From NCBI GenBank assembly GCA_934365945.1, contig CAKRNE010000008.1, forward strand, positions 26,242 to 90,241: a stretch of 64,000 nt of DNA, in the 5' to 3' direction. The notes below the pieces were generated by a model. The model did no database searches. It saw nothing but the letters and a program-made list of their open reading frames with translations, and was not told the DNA's origin. This document shows positions 36,169 to 44,104 of the stretch, one piece after another. Source of the DNA: an uncultured Agathobacter sp. (lineage in GTDB: Bacteria > Bacillota > Clostridia > Lachnospirales > Lachnospiraceae). Made by a program: the position numbers and the translations under genes. Every line of letters starts with the position of its first letter. Within the stretch, counting starts at the first letter, position 1.

Positions 36169-36197
36169 AGTATATTACAGTATTGTGATTATGTCAA
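36169..36197 (-). promoter_or_regulatory. Promoter of the 619-residue gene
   Basis: On the minus strand TTGACA, exactly 17 bases, TATACT: a near-consensus sigma-A promoter, about 80 bases before the ATG at 36090. Confidence 0.85.
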
Positions 36198-36257
36198 TGT
36201 GCAATTTCGACATTTTTCAGCTTTTGTTTTCAAGCATTTTTCACAAAAATGGTTTTG

Positions 36258-36279
36258 GGTGCGCGTTTTCGTGCGCAAC
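36258..36279 (-). promoter_or_regulatory. Distal operator-like palindrome
   Basis: GGTGCGCGTTTTCGTGCGCA resembles the proximal site in both half-sites and orientation and lies 125 bases upstream of it. Two spaced operators suggest DNA looping by a tetrameric repressor, which is not encoded in the window. Confidence 0.5.
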
Positions 36280-36301
36280 TTTTGCGCATTGGGTATAGGT
36301 C

Positions 36302-36584
36302 GGTACGTAAGCCGTGGACGGATGGGGAGACACGCACTTTCGCTCTCGCTACGCTTAGCGACTAAGATTCTGTACGAAATTATGCTTTTAGGTTTTCTAC
36401 GCCCGACGAAACCGTCGAAACGCGCCGTCCATGGCGCGGTTCTCCTCGCACCTGCATCCATGCAGGTGCGTTTCTATGCTTCATTGGCATAATTTCTACA
36501 GTATCTAAGTCTCTTCGCTATGCGCTCCTGCTAAAGCGCATGTGTCCCCCACAGTCCCCGGCTTACGTACCTTACGTTGTGGCA
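36302..36584 (-). repeat. Palindromic repeat element with twin ATGGA-loop hairpins (complete copy)
   Basis: Arms of about 85 bases begin with GGTACGTAAGCC at both ends and end in GAAATTATGC. The core holds a hairpin at 36448-36469 (loop ATGGAT on the minus strand) and one at 36421-36438 (loop ATGGAC), plus a small GACG/CGTC hairpin. It shares the plan and the inner motif CTTAGA-CTGTA-AAATTATG with the element at 22079. Confidence 0.85.
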
Positions 36585-36589
36585 AATTG

Positions 36590-36690
36590 TAAAATACATG
36601 TGCATCCGCGCACTCCCGCCCTCGCTACGTTTTGCGACTAGGATCCTGTACGAAATTATGCTCTTAGTGCTTTCTATATATTGCAATCCC
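36590..36690 (-). repeat. Half copy of the palindromic element
   Basis: About 66 bases (36620-36687) repeat 36333-36400 in the same orientation with roughly ten substitutions, including CGCTACG, GCGACTA and CTGTACGAAATTATGCT. Only one arm is present, so it is truncated or recombined. Confidence 0.75.
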
Positions 36691-36702
36691 ATGATTTTTG
36701 TA

Positions 36703-36731
36703 TTGACAAAATGCTAGATATGAAATATATT
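36703..36731 (+). promoter_or_regulatory. Promoter of the HAAS-padR operon
   Basis: TTGACA, 17 bases, TATATT, about 58 bases before the ATG at 36789. It begins right at the end of the half repeat element, so the repeat may have shaped the promoter. Confidence 0.75.
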
Positions 36732-36788
36732 ATACTTAACTAATGACTAATAAACAGTAGATTGTTAATCAGTAGAGAGGGTGTTATA

Positions 36789-37595
36789 ATGCAAAAGCAA
36801 AATTCAAAAAAGAAATTTTTGGAGAAACTTTATATTAGCTTATCATTTTATTTTGGGGATGATGACTGTGATAGTGTAATTAAAGACTATGAAGAATGGT
36901 TTGAAAATGAAGAAATGGCTGGAAAAAGCGAGCACGAAATATGTTCCGGCTTAGGAAAACCGTTTGATATAGCAAGAAATCTATACAAAGATTCAAAAGA
37001 AGGAAAAGAGCATACGTTCCCATTGAAGAGTAGTATTTTATTACAGACAATTGCCACGCTGGTTATATATTATGTGCTATGCGTTAGTTTGTTAAGATAC
37101 TTTGATAAAAACGGCTTGGATTTTTATCCGGTTGCTCTGATAGCTAATATTCTAGTATTTGTTGCAGGTTTGTTTATTCTTAAAAAATCAAAATTAACAT
37201 GTGATATGCAATTAAAAAAACATCTGTTATTAATCGGAATATTCGTTTTTATTTTATTAACAGAAGTATTTCTGGTAGTGAAAAAGAGTGAGGCTGGCTT
37301 AGGAAGTTATTATGTGGTATTAGTTACAACAGCTATAATTATTCTGAGTTGTATTATTATTTACATCATCATAAAGAAATATATAATAAACAGGGAATTG
37401 GGTTTTATAACGATATTTCATATACTTGGTATTATTACCTGCTTAATGTATTTTATAAATCAGTTACATATGTTTTATATAGAAAGAACGCTAGGGTTTG
37501 AAAAAATAATAGCACATAGTGGTTTATTATATATTCAGACATTGATTTTGGGGGCAATATTATTGTTTAAATTAAAATTTGAGAGGAAATCATAA
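36789..37595 (+). CDS. HAAS-domain (DUF1700-like) membrane protein
   Basis: The product is 268 residues from the ATG behind AGAGAGGG; nine more codons are open upstream. The N-terminal 75 residues form the HAAS signalling domain (FLEKLYISLSFYFGDDDCDSVIKDYEEWFENEE and ICSGLGKPFDIARNL). Seven or so membrane helices follow. It overlaps the padR gene by one base (TAATG). HAAS proteins are known partners of PadR regulators; sensing of envelope stress or a drug is an inference. The gene is AT-rich compared with its neighbours. Confidence 0.85.
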   Translation: MQKQNSKKKFLEKLYISLSFYFGDDDCDSVIKDYEEWFENEEMAGKSEHEICSGLGKPFDIARNLYKDSKEGKEHTFPLKSSILLQTIATLVIYYVLCVSLLRYFDKNGLDFYPVALIANILVFVAGLFILKKSKLTCDMQLKKHLLLIGIFVFILLTEVFLVVKKSEAGLGSYYVVLVTTAIIILSCIIIYIIIKKYIINRELGFITIFHILGIITCLMYFINQLHMFYIERTLGFEKIIAHSGLLYIQTLILGAILLFKLKFERKS

Positions 37596-37906
37596 TGGAT
37601 TCACAGCTAAAAAGAGGAATCTTAAATATATGTATTTTGCAGCTTTTAAAACAAGAAGACAGATATGGATACGATATAATTAAAATATTGCAGGGACTTT
37701 TCCCGGATACAGATGAAAGCACTATTTATGCCATTCTAAGAAGACTGAATAAAGGAGGTTTGACGGAAGTATATTACAGTGAAAAATCATTGGGACCACA
37801 GAGAAAATATTATAAAATAGTAGAAAAAGGAGAGCTATATTTAAAAGAAAACATAGCTTCCTGGAATGAGATAGTAAGAATTTTTCACGAACTTGAAATA
37901 ATGTAA
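37595..37906 (+). CDS. PadR-family transcriptional regulator
   Basis: The product is 103 residues. The winged helix is of PadR type: LNICILQLLKQEDRYGYDIIKIL, then DESTIYAILRRLNKGGLTEVYYSEKSLGPQRKYYKI, with a short C-terminal dimer helix. PadR proteins are usually ligand-released repressors of their own operon. It is translationally coupled to the HAAS membrane protein upstream. Confidence 0.92.
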   Translation: MDSQLKRGILNICILQLLKQEDRYGYDIIKILQGLFPDTDESTIYAILRRLNKGGLTEVYYSEKSLGPQRKYYKIVEKGELYLKENIASWNEIVRIFHELEIM

Positions 37907-37923
37907 TGTAGGATAGCATAACG

Positions 37924-38637
37924 CTATATGTGCCTTGGTGCACCTGCTTTCTTTAGGCCGGCCTGAAGCAGCCATTTCTGATCAATTTTTTTGAGCTCTT
38001 CACCGAATCTGACATGCAGCCGAACTGAGCCTTCGAGCTGCTCGATATGTTCAATGGTGCCCTTGCCGAACTTTGGATGATTGACACCGTCATTGATATT
38101 AAATTTTACAGTACTGTTTTTCTTTTTGCGGTATTCCTGCTCGCGTGAATATGTGTCGCGGATAGGAATACTCTTGTCAGTAATCTTCTTTTTGAGAACC
38201 TTATCATAATCGTGCTTAATAAGTCCTTCACCGGCTTTGTAGTAAGGAGTGGGAGCTGCTCCGATAAGTGAGCAGCAGTATTTCCACGCACTTCCGTGGA
38301 TGCCGGGCTGCCAGTTGTATTTGTCCGGGATGTCCATATTGTACTGCATATAGTGGGCATATTCGTGCTTATATAAATCCATCCTGTCATCCTTTGACAA
38401 GGGCTTTGCCACACAGTAGCCGATGAACAGCAGTGAAAAATGAAATCCTTCTTCATCCTGCCCAAAGCCCGGAGTGTATGCACCGAGCCTGTCCGTATCA
38501 AAGCCGAAGGTGATGGGAACCCTTGCACCGTTAAGCCCAAGCTGTCTGTCGAGCTTCTGGTAGAGAAAGCGGATTTCCGCAAGATGTATTTTGGTTTCGT
38601 TTTCGAGTAGTTGTCGTAAATTGTTGTCTAAGTTCAT
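37924..38637 (-). CDS. SprT-like zinc protease with PcrA-type Tudor domain
   Basis: The product is 237 residues. The zinc site is HEYAH (His91, Glu92, His95) with the downstream HGSAW (His114) as the third ligand, the SprT/Spartan arrangement. No signal peptide. The C-terminal 55 residues (about 180-232, NDGVNHPKFGKGTIEHI, VRFGEELKKI, GLKK) closely resemble the RNA-polymerase-binding tail of PcrA (GDRVSHIKFGAGEVMAI) encoded at 14466. SprT-like proteases in eukaryotes digest DNA-protein crosslinks; a role at stalled transcription is my inference. Confidence 0.75.
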   Translation of the reverse strand: MNLDNNLRQLLENETKIHLAEIRFLYQKLDRQLGLNGARVPITFGFDTDRLGAYTPGFGQDEEGFHFSLLFIGYCVAKPLSKDDRMDLYKHEYAHYMQYNMDIPDKYNWQPGIHGSAWKYCCSLIGAAPTPYYKAGEGLIKHDYDKVLKKKITDKSIPIRDTYSREQEYRKKKNSTVKFNINDGVNHPKFGKGTIEHIEQLEGSVRLHVRFGEELKKIDQKWLLQAGLKKAGAPRHI

Positions 38638-38650
38638 AAGTATATCTCTT

Positions 38651-39424
38651 TTAAAAAATCAGTTTGTTTTCAATACAATAATGATATATTCCGTCTTCCT
38701 CAACCGATTTGCACACAAAATCAGCCTTAACCTTGACTTCGTCCTTTGCATTGCCCATGGCAACACCCGTGCCTACGGCCTCAAGCATTTCAATATCGTT
38801 ATGTCCGTCACCGAAAGCAATGGCTTCATCTTTCGAAAAGCCATAATGTCTAAGTACTGCAGCAACAGCATTGCCTTTGCCACTGTTAAGCGGAATAATA
38901 TCAACGGCCTTATCCCACCATGCAGTTATCTGTGAGTGTGGCGCACCGGATAGAATCTGTGAGTGCTCATCTTTTTTGCAGGAGCACATAATCTGATAGA
39001 TATCAGTTTTGCTTATCTCGTCAAAATTGTCAGCAATTTTAAGCTTTTCACTGCCAAAGGCAAAGTACTGCTCTAAATCAGTGTCAGTACCGTTTGTGAC
39101 AATCATATGCTCGTTACTGATTGCGATAGCACGATTCATCTGCTTTAGATTGGAAATTATCTGATATTTGTCGTGCCTATTAATAGGGTTTTTGAAGATG
39201 ATATCATCGCCTGCGGTGACGAATGAACCGTTAAAGGTGAGCAGGACATCAAAATCAATTCCATCAAAATGAGGCACACCTGTGTAGCTTCTTCCGGTAG
39301 CCATACAAAGGATGATGCCGTTTTGGTGGAGCTGCTTAAGTGTAGCAGCAGTGTTTGAGGATAATTCTTTATGTCCCAGCCGAAGCAGGGTGCCATCCAC
39401 ATCAAAGAATGCTATTTTAATCAT
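38651..39424 (-). CDS. HAD-superfamily phosphatase, Cof type
   Basis: The product is 257 residues with the four HAD motifs: FFDVDGTL (nucleophile Asp), MATGR, Lys in the cap-to-core return, and AFGDGHNDIEML. The large C2B cap places it in the Cof/YidA group, which hydrolyses sugar phosphates, FMN or similar small molecules. It lies 13 nt downstream of the fragment boundary of the SprT-like gene on the same strand, so the two may be co-transcribed with HAD first. Confidence 0.9.
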   Translation of the reverse strand: MIKIAFFDVDGTLLRLGHKELSSNTAATLKQLHQNGIILCMATGRSYTGVPHFDGIDFDVLLTFNGSFVTAGDDIIFKNPINRHDKYQIISNLKQMNRAIAISNEHMIVTNGTDTDLEQYFAFGSEKLKIADNFDEISKTDIYQIMCSCKKDEHSQILSGAPHSQITAWWDKAVDIIPLNSGKGNAVAAVLRHYGFSKDEAIAFGDGHNDIEMLEAVGTGVAMGNAKDEVKVKADFVCKSVEEDGIYHYCIENKLIF

Positions 39425-39468
39425 AATTCACCTACCTGTTTTAATGTTGTTTTAATAATATTTTTACT

Positions 39469-39492
39469 ACAACGTAAGGTCCGTAAGCTGGA
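39469..39492 (+). repeat. Terminal fragment of the palindromic element
   Basis: ACAACGTAAGGTCCGTAAGC matches the outer end of the 36302-36584 element (minus strand from 36580) with one mismatch in 20. It lies 10 nt from the stop codon of the nuclease gene. Confidence 0.7.
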
Positions 39493-39501
39493 GCCTTTTG
39501 A

Positions 39502-40569
39502 TTAGTCTTTCAGTTCTCGTTCTATCTCTTCAATAGTAGGCATTGAACTCTTATAGTCATCTGGAATTAGATGATTAAGTTCATATTCGGATATTCCAAC
39601 AGGAACATTTACTGCACTTGTAGCATATTGAGCCAGAACATTATCTTTTGTTTTACATATGAGTAATCCTATTGTAGGATTATCGTTATCTGCTCGCAGG
39701 ATTCCATCTGTTGCTGCAATGTAAGTTCCTAATTGCCCCATATCTCCAGGATCAAATGTCCTTGTCTTGATTTCAATTACAACATAACAATGTTTTTGTA
39801 TGTTATAGAACAGCATATCAATAAATTGTTCAGTATCTCCGACAACAAGCCTGTATTCTCTACCGACAAAAGCAAAACCACGACCTAATTCAAGAAGAAA
39901 TTTTTGGATATTATCCATGAGTGCATCTTTCAATTCTTTTTCATCATATCCTTCTCTGAGAGTAAGAAAATCAAAATTATATGGGTCTTTTGTGATTTCT
40001 CTGGCAAGATCACTGCCAATATCAGGAAGCAGCTTTTCAAAATTTGTAATGGCTTTGCCCTCTCGTTCATATAGGTTTGTATCAAGAAAGTTTAAAAGAA
40101 CGGCTCTTGACCAGTTGTTTTCATATGTCTTTTTAACAAAAAACAAAGCTTTATCCAAATTGCCCTTACATTTATTAATTATCTGAATATGATGTCCCCA
40201 TGGAATCATAAAAATACAATCATCAACAGCTTGTTGACATATTCGTGTTTCTGAATCGTCAACAAGTTGTTGACGATTTGAATTATTGTATAACTCGTAA
40301 AAATATTTCATATATTTTAAATTGGTTACAGAAAATGATTTTACATCAGGTAGTGCATCCTGCAAATCAAGACTAAGATTTTTGAAAAAAGATTTTCCAT
40401 ATTTGATTTCATTGTAATTCTCTGATATATCATGACCAATAGACCAATAAAATAATAGCATTTCTCTATTAACTTTTGTTGCAGCTTTTATCTGGCTGTT
40501 GCGGAATCTTAAAGAAACTTCTTTAATCCATTTTGAATATTCCGTATTAGTTTTAATGATTTCACTCAT
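39502..40569 (-). CDS. DUF1016 (YhcG-type) PD-(D/E)xK nuclease
   Basis: The product is 355 residues from the ATG preceded by AGGAGG; an upstream start 16 codons earlier contains that ribosome site. The N-terminal DUF1016_N helical domain (QIKAATKVNREMLLFYWSIGHDI, SVTNLKYMKYFYELY) is followed by a nuclease core with FIDMLFYN and CYVVIEIKT (Asp then Glu-x-Lys). YhcG proteins often accompany restriction systems or are orphans. Here no restriction genes are near. The gene is AT-richer than its neighbours and is flanked by pieces of the palindromic element, suggesting arrival as a cassette. Confidence 0.88.
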   Translation of the reverse strand: MSEIIKTNTEYSKWIKEVSLRFRNSQIKAATKVNREMLLFYWSIGHDISENYNEIKYGKSFFKNLSLDLQDALPDVKSFSVTNLKYMKYFYELYNNSNRQQLVDDSETRICQQAVDDCIFMIPWGHHIQIINKCKGNLDKALFFVKKTYENNWSRAVLLNFLDTNLYEREGKAITNFEKLLPDIGSDLAREITKDPYNFDFLTLREGYDEKELKDALMDNIQKFLLELGRGFAFVGREYRLVVGDTEQFIDMLFYNIQKHCYVVIEIKTRTFDPGDMGQLGTYIAATDGILRADNDNPTIGLLICKTKDNVLAQYATSAVNVPVGISEYELNHLIPDDYKSSMPTIEEIERELKD

Positions 40570-40663
40570 TATGTAGAAACCTCCTGACATTATTCCCTCA
40601 ATCTGTTCATTATTCAATATAAGAAATCTTATAAATATTTTATCCGTTTACATAAATATGGTC

Positions 40664-40740
40664 AAGTATAGAAAACCTAAGAGCATAATTTCTATAAAAA
40701 TCATGGGACTGCAATATACCGCAGCCCCATGATTCTAATT
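40664..40740 (+). repeat. Right-hand fragment of the palindromic element plus hairpin
   Basis: TAGAAAACCTAAGAGCATAA matches the inner right part of the 36302-36584 element on the same relative strand. It continues into an almost perfect hairpin (AATCATGGG... / ...CCCATGATT, 40699-40735), half of which also occurs next to the half element at 36680-36700. Confidence 0.7.
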
Positions 40741-40795
40741 ATGTCTTATATTATTAGTTTATAACTATTCGATTCACATTCAAGAACAAGAAAAT

Positions 40796-41677
40796 CTACA
40801 GCTCAATTGCAATCGTATATGACTTCTCAAATTTCTCACCCTGTGCAAGCGAATTACTATACTCCCTGTCCTTTAATTCTCCGGCAAAGCCTGCTCTGTC
40901 GCATCGGCCGTACCACGGCTCAATACAGATAAACGGTGCTCCCATTCCTGCCGGTGACCACAGTCCAAATAACGGCGCATCAAAGGATACTGTAAGGTAA
41001 GGCTTCTTATCCGGTGTACACAGGCTCACCTTTGAAGCCTGTCTGTTTTCGATGATGAGCGCATCCTTATCAAACATATGCTCATCTATCTGACAGTATC
41101 CATCCGCATCCACCTTAAGCAGATTATCATCCTTGTCTAAAAGTCCTCCGTCACAGATAAGTCCGTAGGTGATTGCTCTGTCTGTGTCAAGCTTTAGATA
41201 ATAGTCAGACTGCTTTCCCTGCTCTGCGATAGGGCACATGAACGCAGGATGACCACCGATTGAGAAAAGTAAATCCTTTTTCGCAGGATTTGTCACCCTC
41301 CAGGTCACTTTTATCTCACTGCCAGAGAGCTTATAGCCGATTTCGAGCACAAACTCAAACGGATATTTTGCAAGAGTTTCATCATTTGATTTAAGTGAAA
41401 ACCATGCTTCATCATTTGTCTGTGATACAAGCTCAAACTCCATATCCCTGGCAAAGCCGTGCTGTCCCATCGGATAATCTGTCCCATCAACGGTAAACTT
41501 CTTGTCCTTTAAGCTGCCGACAAACGGGAAAAGCACCGGTGCGCTTCTCTTCCAGTATTTCTCATCGGCATCCCACAGATACTGTGTACCTGTTTCCTTG
41601 CCTGTGATGCTTTTTAGCTCTGCTCCGAAGCTGTTTATCATGAGCTCAAGTGATTCATTTTCCAGTTTAATCTCCAT
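40796..41677 (-). CDS. Aldose 1-epimerase-like protein (LacX type)
   Basis: The product is 293 residues from the ATG behind AAAGGAG. The beta-sandwich galactose-mutarotase fold is indicated by NSFGAELKSI, LWDADEKYWKRSAPVLFPFVG, MGQHGFARD with the catalytic His, and GGHPAF with the second His. LacX-type members occur in galactoside operons. It likely interconverts sugar anomers or binds hexose phosphates; exact substrate unknown. It lies 43 nt upstream of nothing co-oriented except the feoB end, so it seems monocistronic. Confidence 0.88.
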   Translation of the reverse strand: MEIKLENESLELMINSFGAELKSITGKETGTQYLWDADEKYWKRSAPVLFPFVGSLKDKKFTVDGTDYPMGQHGFARDMEFELVSQTNDEAWFSLKSNDETLAKYPFEFVLEIGYKLSGSEIKVTWRVTNPAKKDLLFSIGGHPAFMCPIAEQGKQSDYYLKLDTDRAITYGLICDGGLLDKDDNLLKVDADGYCQIDEHMFDKDALIIENRQASKVSLCTPDKKPYLTVSFDAPLFGLWSPAGMGAPFICIEPWYGRCDRAGFAGELKDREYSNSLAQGEKFEKSYTIAIEL

Positions 41678-41720
41678 CACATATCTCCTTTTAATTTTTT
41701 AAACAATAATCAGTTTTTTG

Positions 41721-44060
41721 TTACATAAAAAGCATTCCAATCACTCTTACAATAAATGCTGCCACCCATGCAATAGCACACTGCAAAAGCACAACACTGA
41801 CTGCCCACTTTGTGCCCAGCTCTCTCTTTATGGATGCTATAGCAGCCACACAAGGGCTGTAGAGCAGCGAGAACACCAGAAGAGATGCGGCTGAAAGTGT
41901 TGTGAGTGCTGTCGTAACCGTTCCGCCAAACAGTATCTCCAGTGTTGATACCACGCTCTCCTTTGCCATGAGTCCGCTGATAAGTGATGTGCATATACGC
42001 CAGTCGCCGAGACCTAAAGGCTTAAAGACAGGCACGATAACACTTGAAATAGCGGCAAGCATGCTGTCCCTTGAGTCTGTTACCAGGTTAAAATGTATGT
42101 CAAAGCTCTGTAAGAACCATATGAGCATTGTGGCAATAAGTATTACTGTAAACGCCTTCTGCAAAAAGTCCTTTGCCTTTTCCCAGAGGAGCTGGCACAC
42201 ATTCTTGGCGCCCGGCATCCTGTAGTTTGGCAGCTCCATGACAAACGGCACTGCGTCACCCCTAAACAATGTCTTTCTGTAGATAAACGCGAAAAGTATT
42301 CCGACAGCTATGCCAATGAAATACAATCCTCCCATGACAAGTCCGCCATGCTTCGGGAAAAATGCACTAACAAAGAATACATAAATTGGCAATTTTGCCG
42401 AACAGCTCATAAATGGTGTGAGGAGTATAGTCATTCGACGGTCTCTCTCACTTGGCAGTGTACGTGTCGCCATGACAGCAGGCACTGTACAGCCGAAGCC
42501 TATGAGCATTGGCACTATGCTTCGTCCGGAAAGTCCTATCTTACGAAGGAGCTTGTCCATGAAGAATGCAACCCTCGCTATGTATCCGCTGTCCTCCATT
42601 AGGGATAAGAAAAAGAACAGTGTCACGATAATCGGCAAAAAGCTTAATACGCTTCCGACACCCTGAAAGATGCCGTCTATTACCAGTCCGTGCAGCACCT
42701 CATTCACACCTGCCGCTGTGAGCGCCTTATCCGTCAGTGCTGTCAGTGCTCCTATGCCCTGCTCCAAAAGCCACTGAAGACCTGCTCCGATTACGTTGAA
42801 GGTGAGATAAAATACCGCAAGCATTATCACTATAAAGCAAGGTATTGCCGTGTATTTGCCTGTAAGGATGCGGTCGATACGCTCACTTCTGATACGCTCC
42901 CTGCTCTCCTTCGGCTTTACCACGGTGCTCTCGCAGATTTTCTCAATGAATGTAAAGCGCATATCCGCAATCGCGGCACTTCTGTCGAGACCTCGCTCCT
43001 TCTCCATCTGGACAATCAGATGCTCTATTGCATCTTTCTCATTCTCGTCAAGATGAAGCTGCTCTAATATAAGTGTATCTCCCTCGATAATCTTGGTTGC
43101 CGCAAAACGGATTGGAACTCCGGCGAGCTTTGCATGGTCCTCAATCAGGTGGCTGACCGCGTGTATACATCTGTGCACGGCACCGCCAAAATCATTTTCA
43201 TCACAGAAATCTTGTCTGCCCGGGCGCTCCTGATACTTTGCAATGTGTATCGCATGGCGCACCAGCTCATCAACACCCTGATTCTTTGCTGCTGAAATCG
43301 GTACAACAGGCACTCCTAAAAGTCCCTCGATTTTATTTACATCTATGGAGCCTGAGTTTGCCGTCACCTCATCCATCATATTAAGTGCGATAACCATCGG
43401 TATATCCATCTCAAGAAGCTGCATAGTAAGGTACAGGTTTCTCTCGATATTAGTCGCATCTACGATATTGATTATGGCCTTTGGCTTGTTATCGAGCACA
43501 AAGTTTCTCGACACAATCTCCTCATTTGTATATGGGCTCATTGAGTAAATGCCCGGTAAATCTGTGATTGATGTTTCCGGATGCCCTTTGATTGCGCCAT
43601 CCTTTCTGTCCACCGTCACTCCCGGGAAATTACCCACATGCTGGTTTGAGCCTGTAAGCTGATTGAAAAGTGTTGTCTTGCCACAGTTCTGATTTCCCAC
43701 AAGCGCGTATGTGAGCTTCTCACCCTCCGGCAGGGGATTACCACTGCCCTTCACATGGTATTTGCCCTCCTCACCAAGTCCGGGATGGGCTGTGTTGCTT
43801 ATCTTTTTAGGACCCTCATGCTTTCTTGAACGGCTGTCAATTAATTCTACCTCAATCTGAGCCGCATCATCAAGCCTTAAAGTGAGCTCATAGCCATGCA
43901 CCTGAAGCTCCATCGGGTCTCCCATCGGGGCAAATTTGATAACTGTTACTTCGGCCTTTGGGATTACTCCCATATCCAGGAAATGCTGGCGCAGCGCGCC
44001 CTCACCGCCTACTGTAAGTATTCTGGCACTCTGTCCTATGCCAAGTTCTTTTAGTGTCAT
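41721..44060 (-). CDS. feoB: FeoA-FeoB fused ferrous iron transporter
   Basis: The product is 779 residues. An N-terminal FeoA SH3-like domain (1-75, LGIGQSARILTVGG, FLDMGVIP) is joined by a linker to the FeoB G protein: G1 GNQNCGKTT (122-130), G3 DLPGIYS, G4 NMMDE. A helical insert and two Gate-type membrane halves follow (GCTVPAVMATRTL, SCSAKLPIYVF). It imports Fe2+ across the inner membrane. The fusion is known in some Firmicutes. No separate feoA or feoC lies nearby and I see no regulator site I can name. Confidence 0.95.
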   Translation of the reverse strand: MTLKELGIGQSARILTVGGEGALRQHFLDMGVIPKAEVTVIKFAPMGDPMELQVHGYELTLRLDDAAQIEVELIDSRSRKHEGPKKISNTAHPGLGEEGKYHVKGSGNPLPEGEKLTYALVGNQNCGKTTLFNQLTGSNQHVGNFPGVTVDRKDGAIKGHPETSITDLPGIYSMSPYTNEEIVSRNFVLDNKPKAIINIVDATNIERNLYLTMQLLEMDIPMVIALNMMDEVTANSGSIDVNKIEGLLGVPVVPISAAKNQGVDELVRHAIHIAKYQERPGRQDFCDENDFGGAVHRCIHAVSHLIEDHAKLAGVPIRFAATKIIEGDTLILEQLHLDENEKDAIEHLIVQMEKERGLDRSAAIADMRFTFIEKICESTVVKPKESRERIRSERIDRILTGKYTAIPCFIVIMLAVFYLTFNVIGAGLQWLLEQGIGALTALTDKALTAAGVNEVLHGLVIDGIFQGVGSVLSFLPIIVTLFFFLSLMEDSGYIARVAFFMDKLLRKIGLSGRSIVPMLIGFGCTVPAVMATRTLPSERDRRMTILLTPFMSCSAKLPIYVFFVSAFFPKHGGLVMGGLYFIGIAVGILFAFIYRKTLFRGDAVPFVMELPNYRMPGAKNVCQLLWEKAKDFLQKAFTVILIATMLIWFLQSFDIHFNLVTDSRDSMLAAISSVIVPVFKPLGLGDWRICTSLISGLMAKESVVSTLEILFGGTVTTALTTLSAASLLVFSLLYSPCVAAIASIKRELGTKWAVSVVLLQCAIAWVAAFIVRVIGMLFM

Positions 44061-44104
44061 TTTATCGCTTCCTAGTGTATTTATTGATAATTTTTCTCAA
44101 CTTA

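Noticed and set aside
36061..36492. 143-codon plus-strand frame across the promoter and repeat element
   Set aside because: It runs through a promoter, operators and a palindrome, has no ribosome site, and its composition changes midway.
39502..40569. DUF1016 gene as part of a restriction-modification system
   Set aside because: No hsdR, hsdM, hsdS or other defence gene lies within several kb on either side.
44061..44104. Riboswitch or Fur box before feoAB
   Set aside because: The gap to the kinase gene is short and shows no clear inverted GATAATGATAATC-like site.
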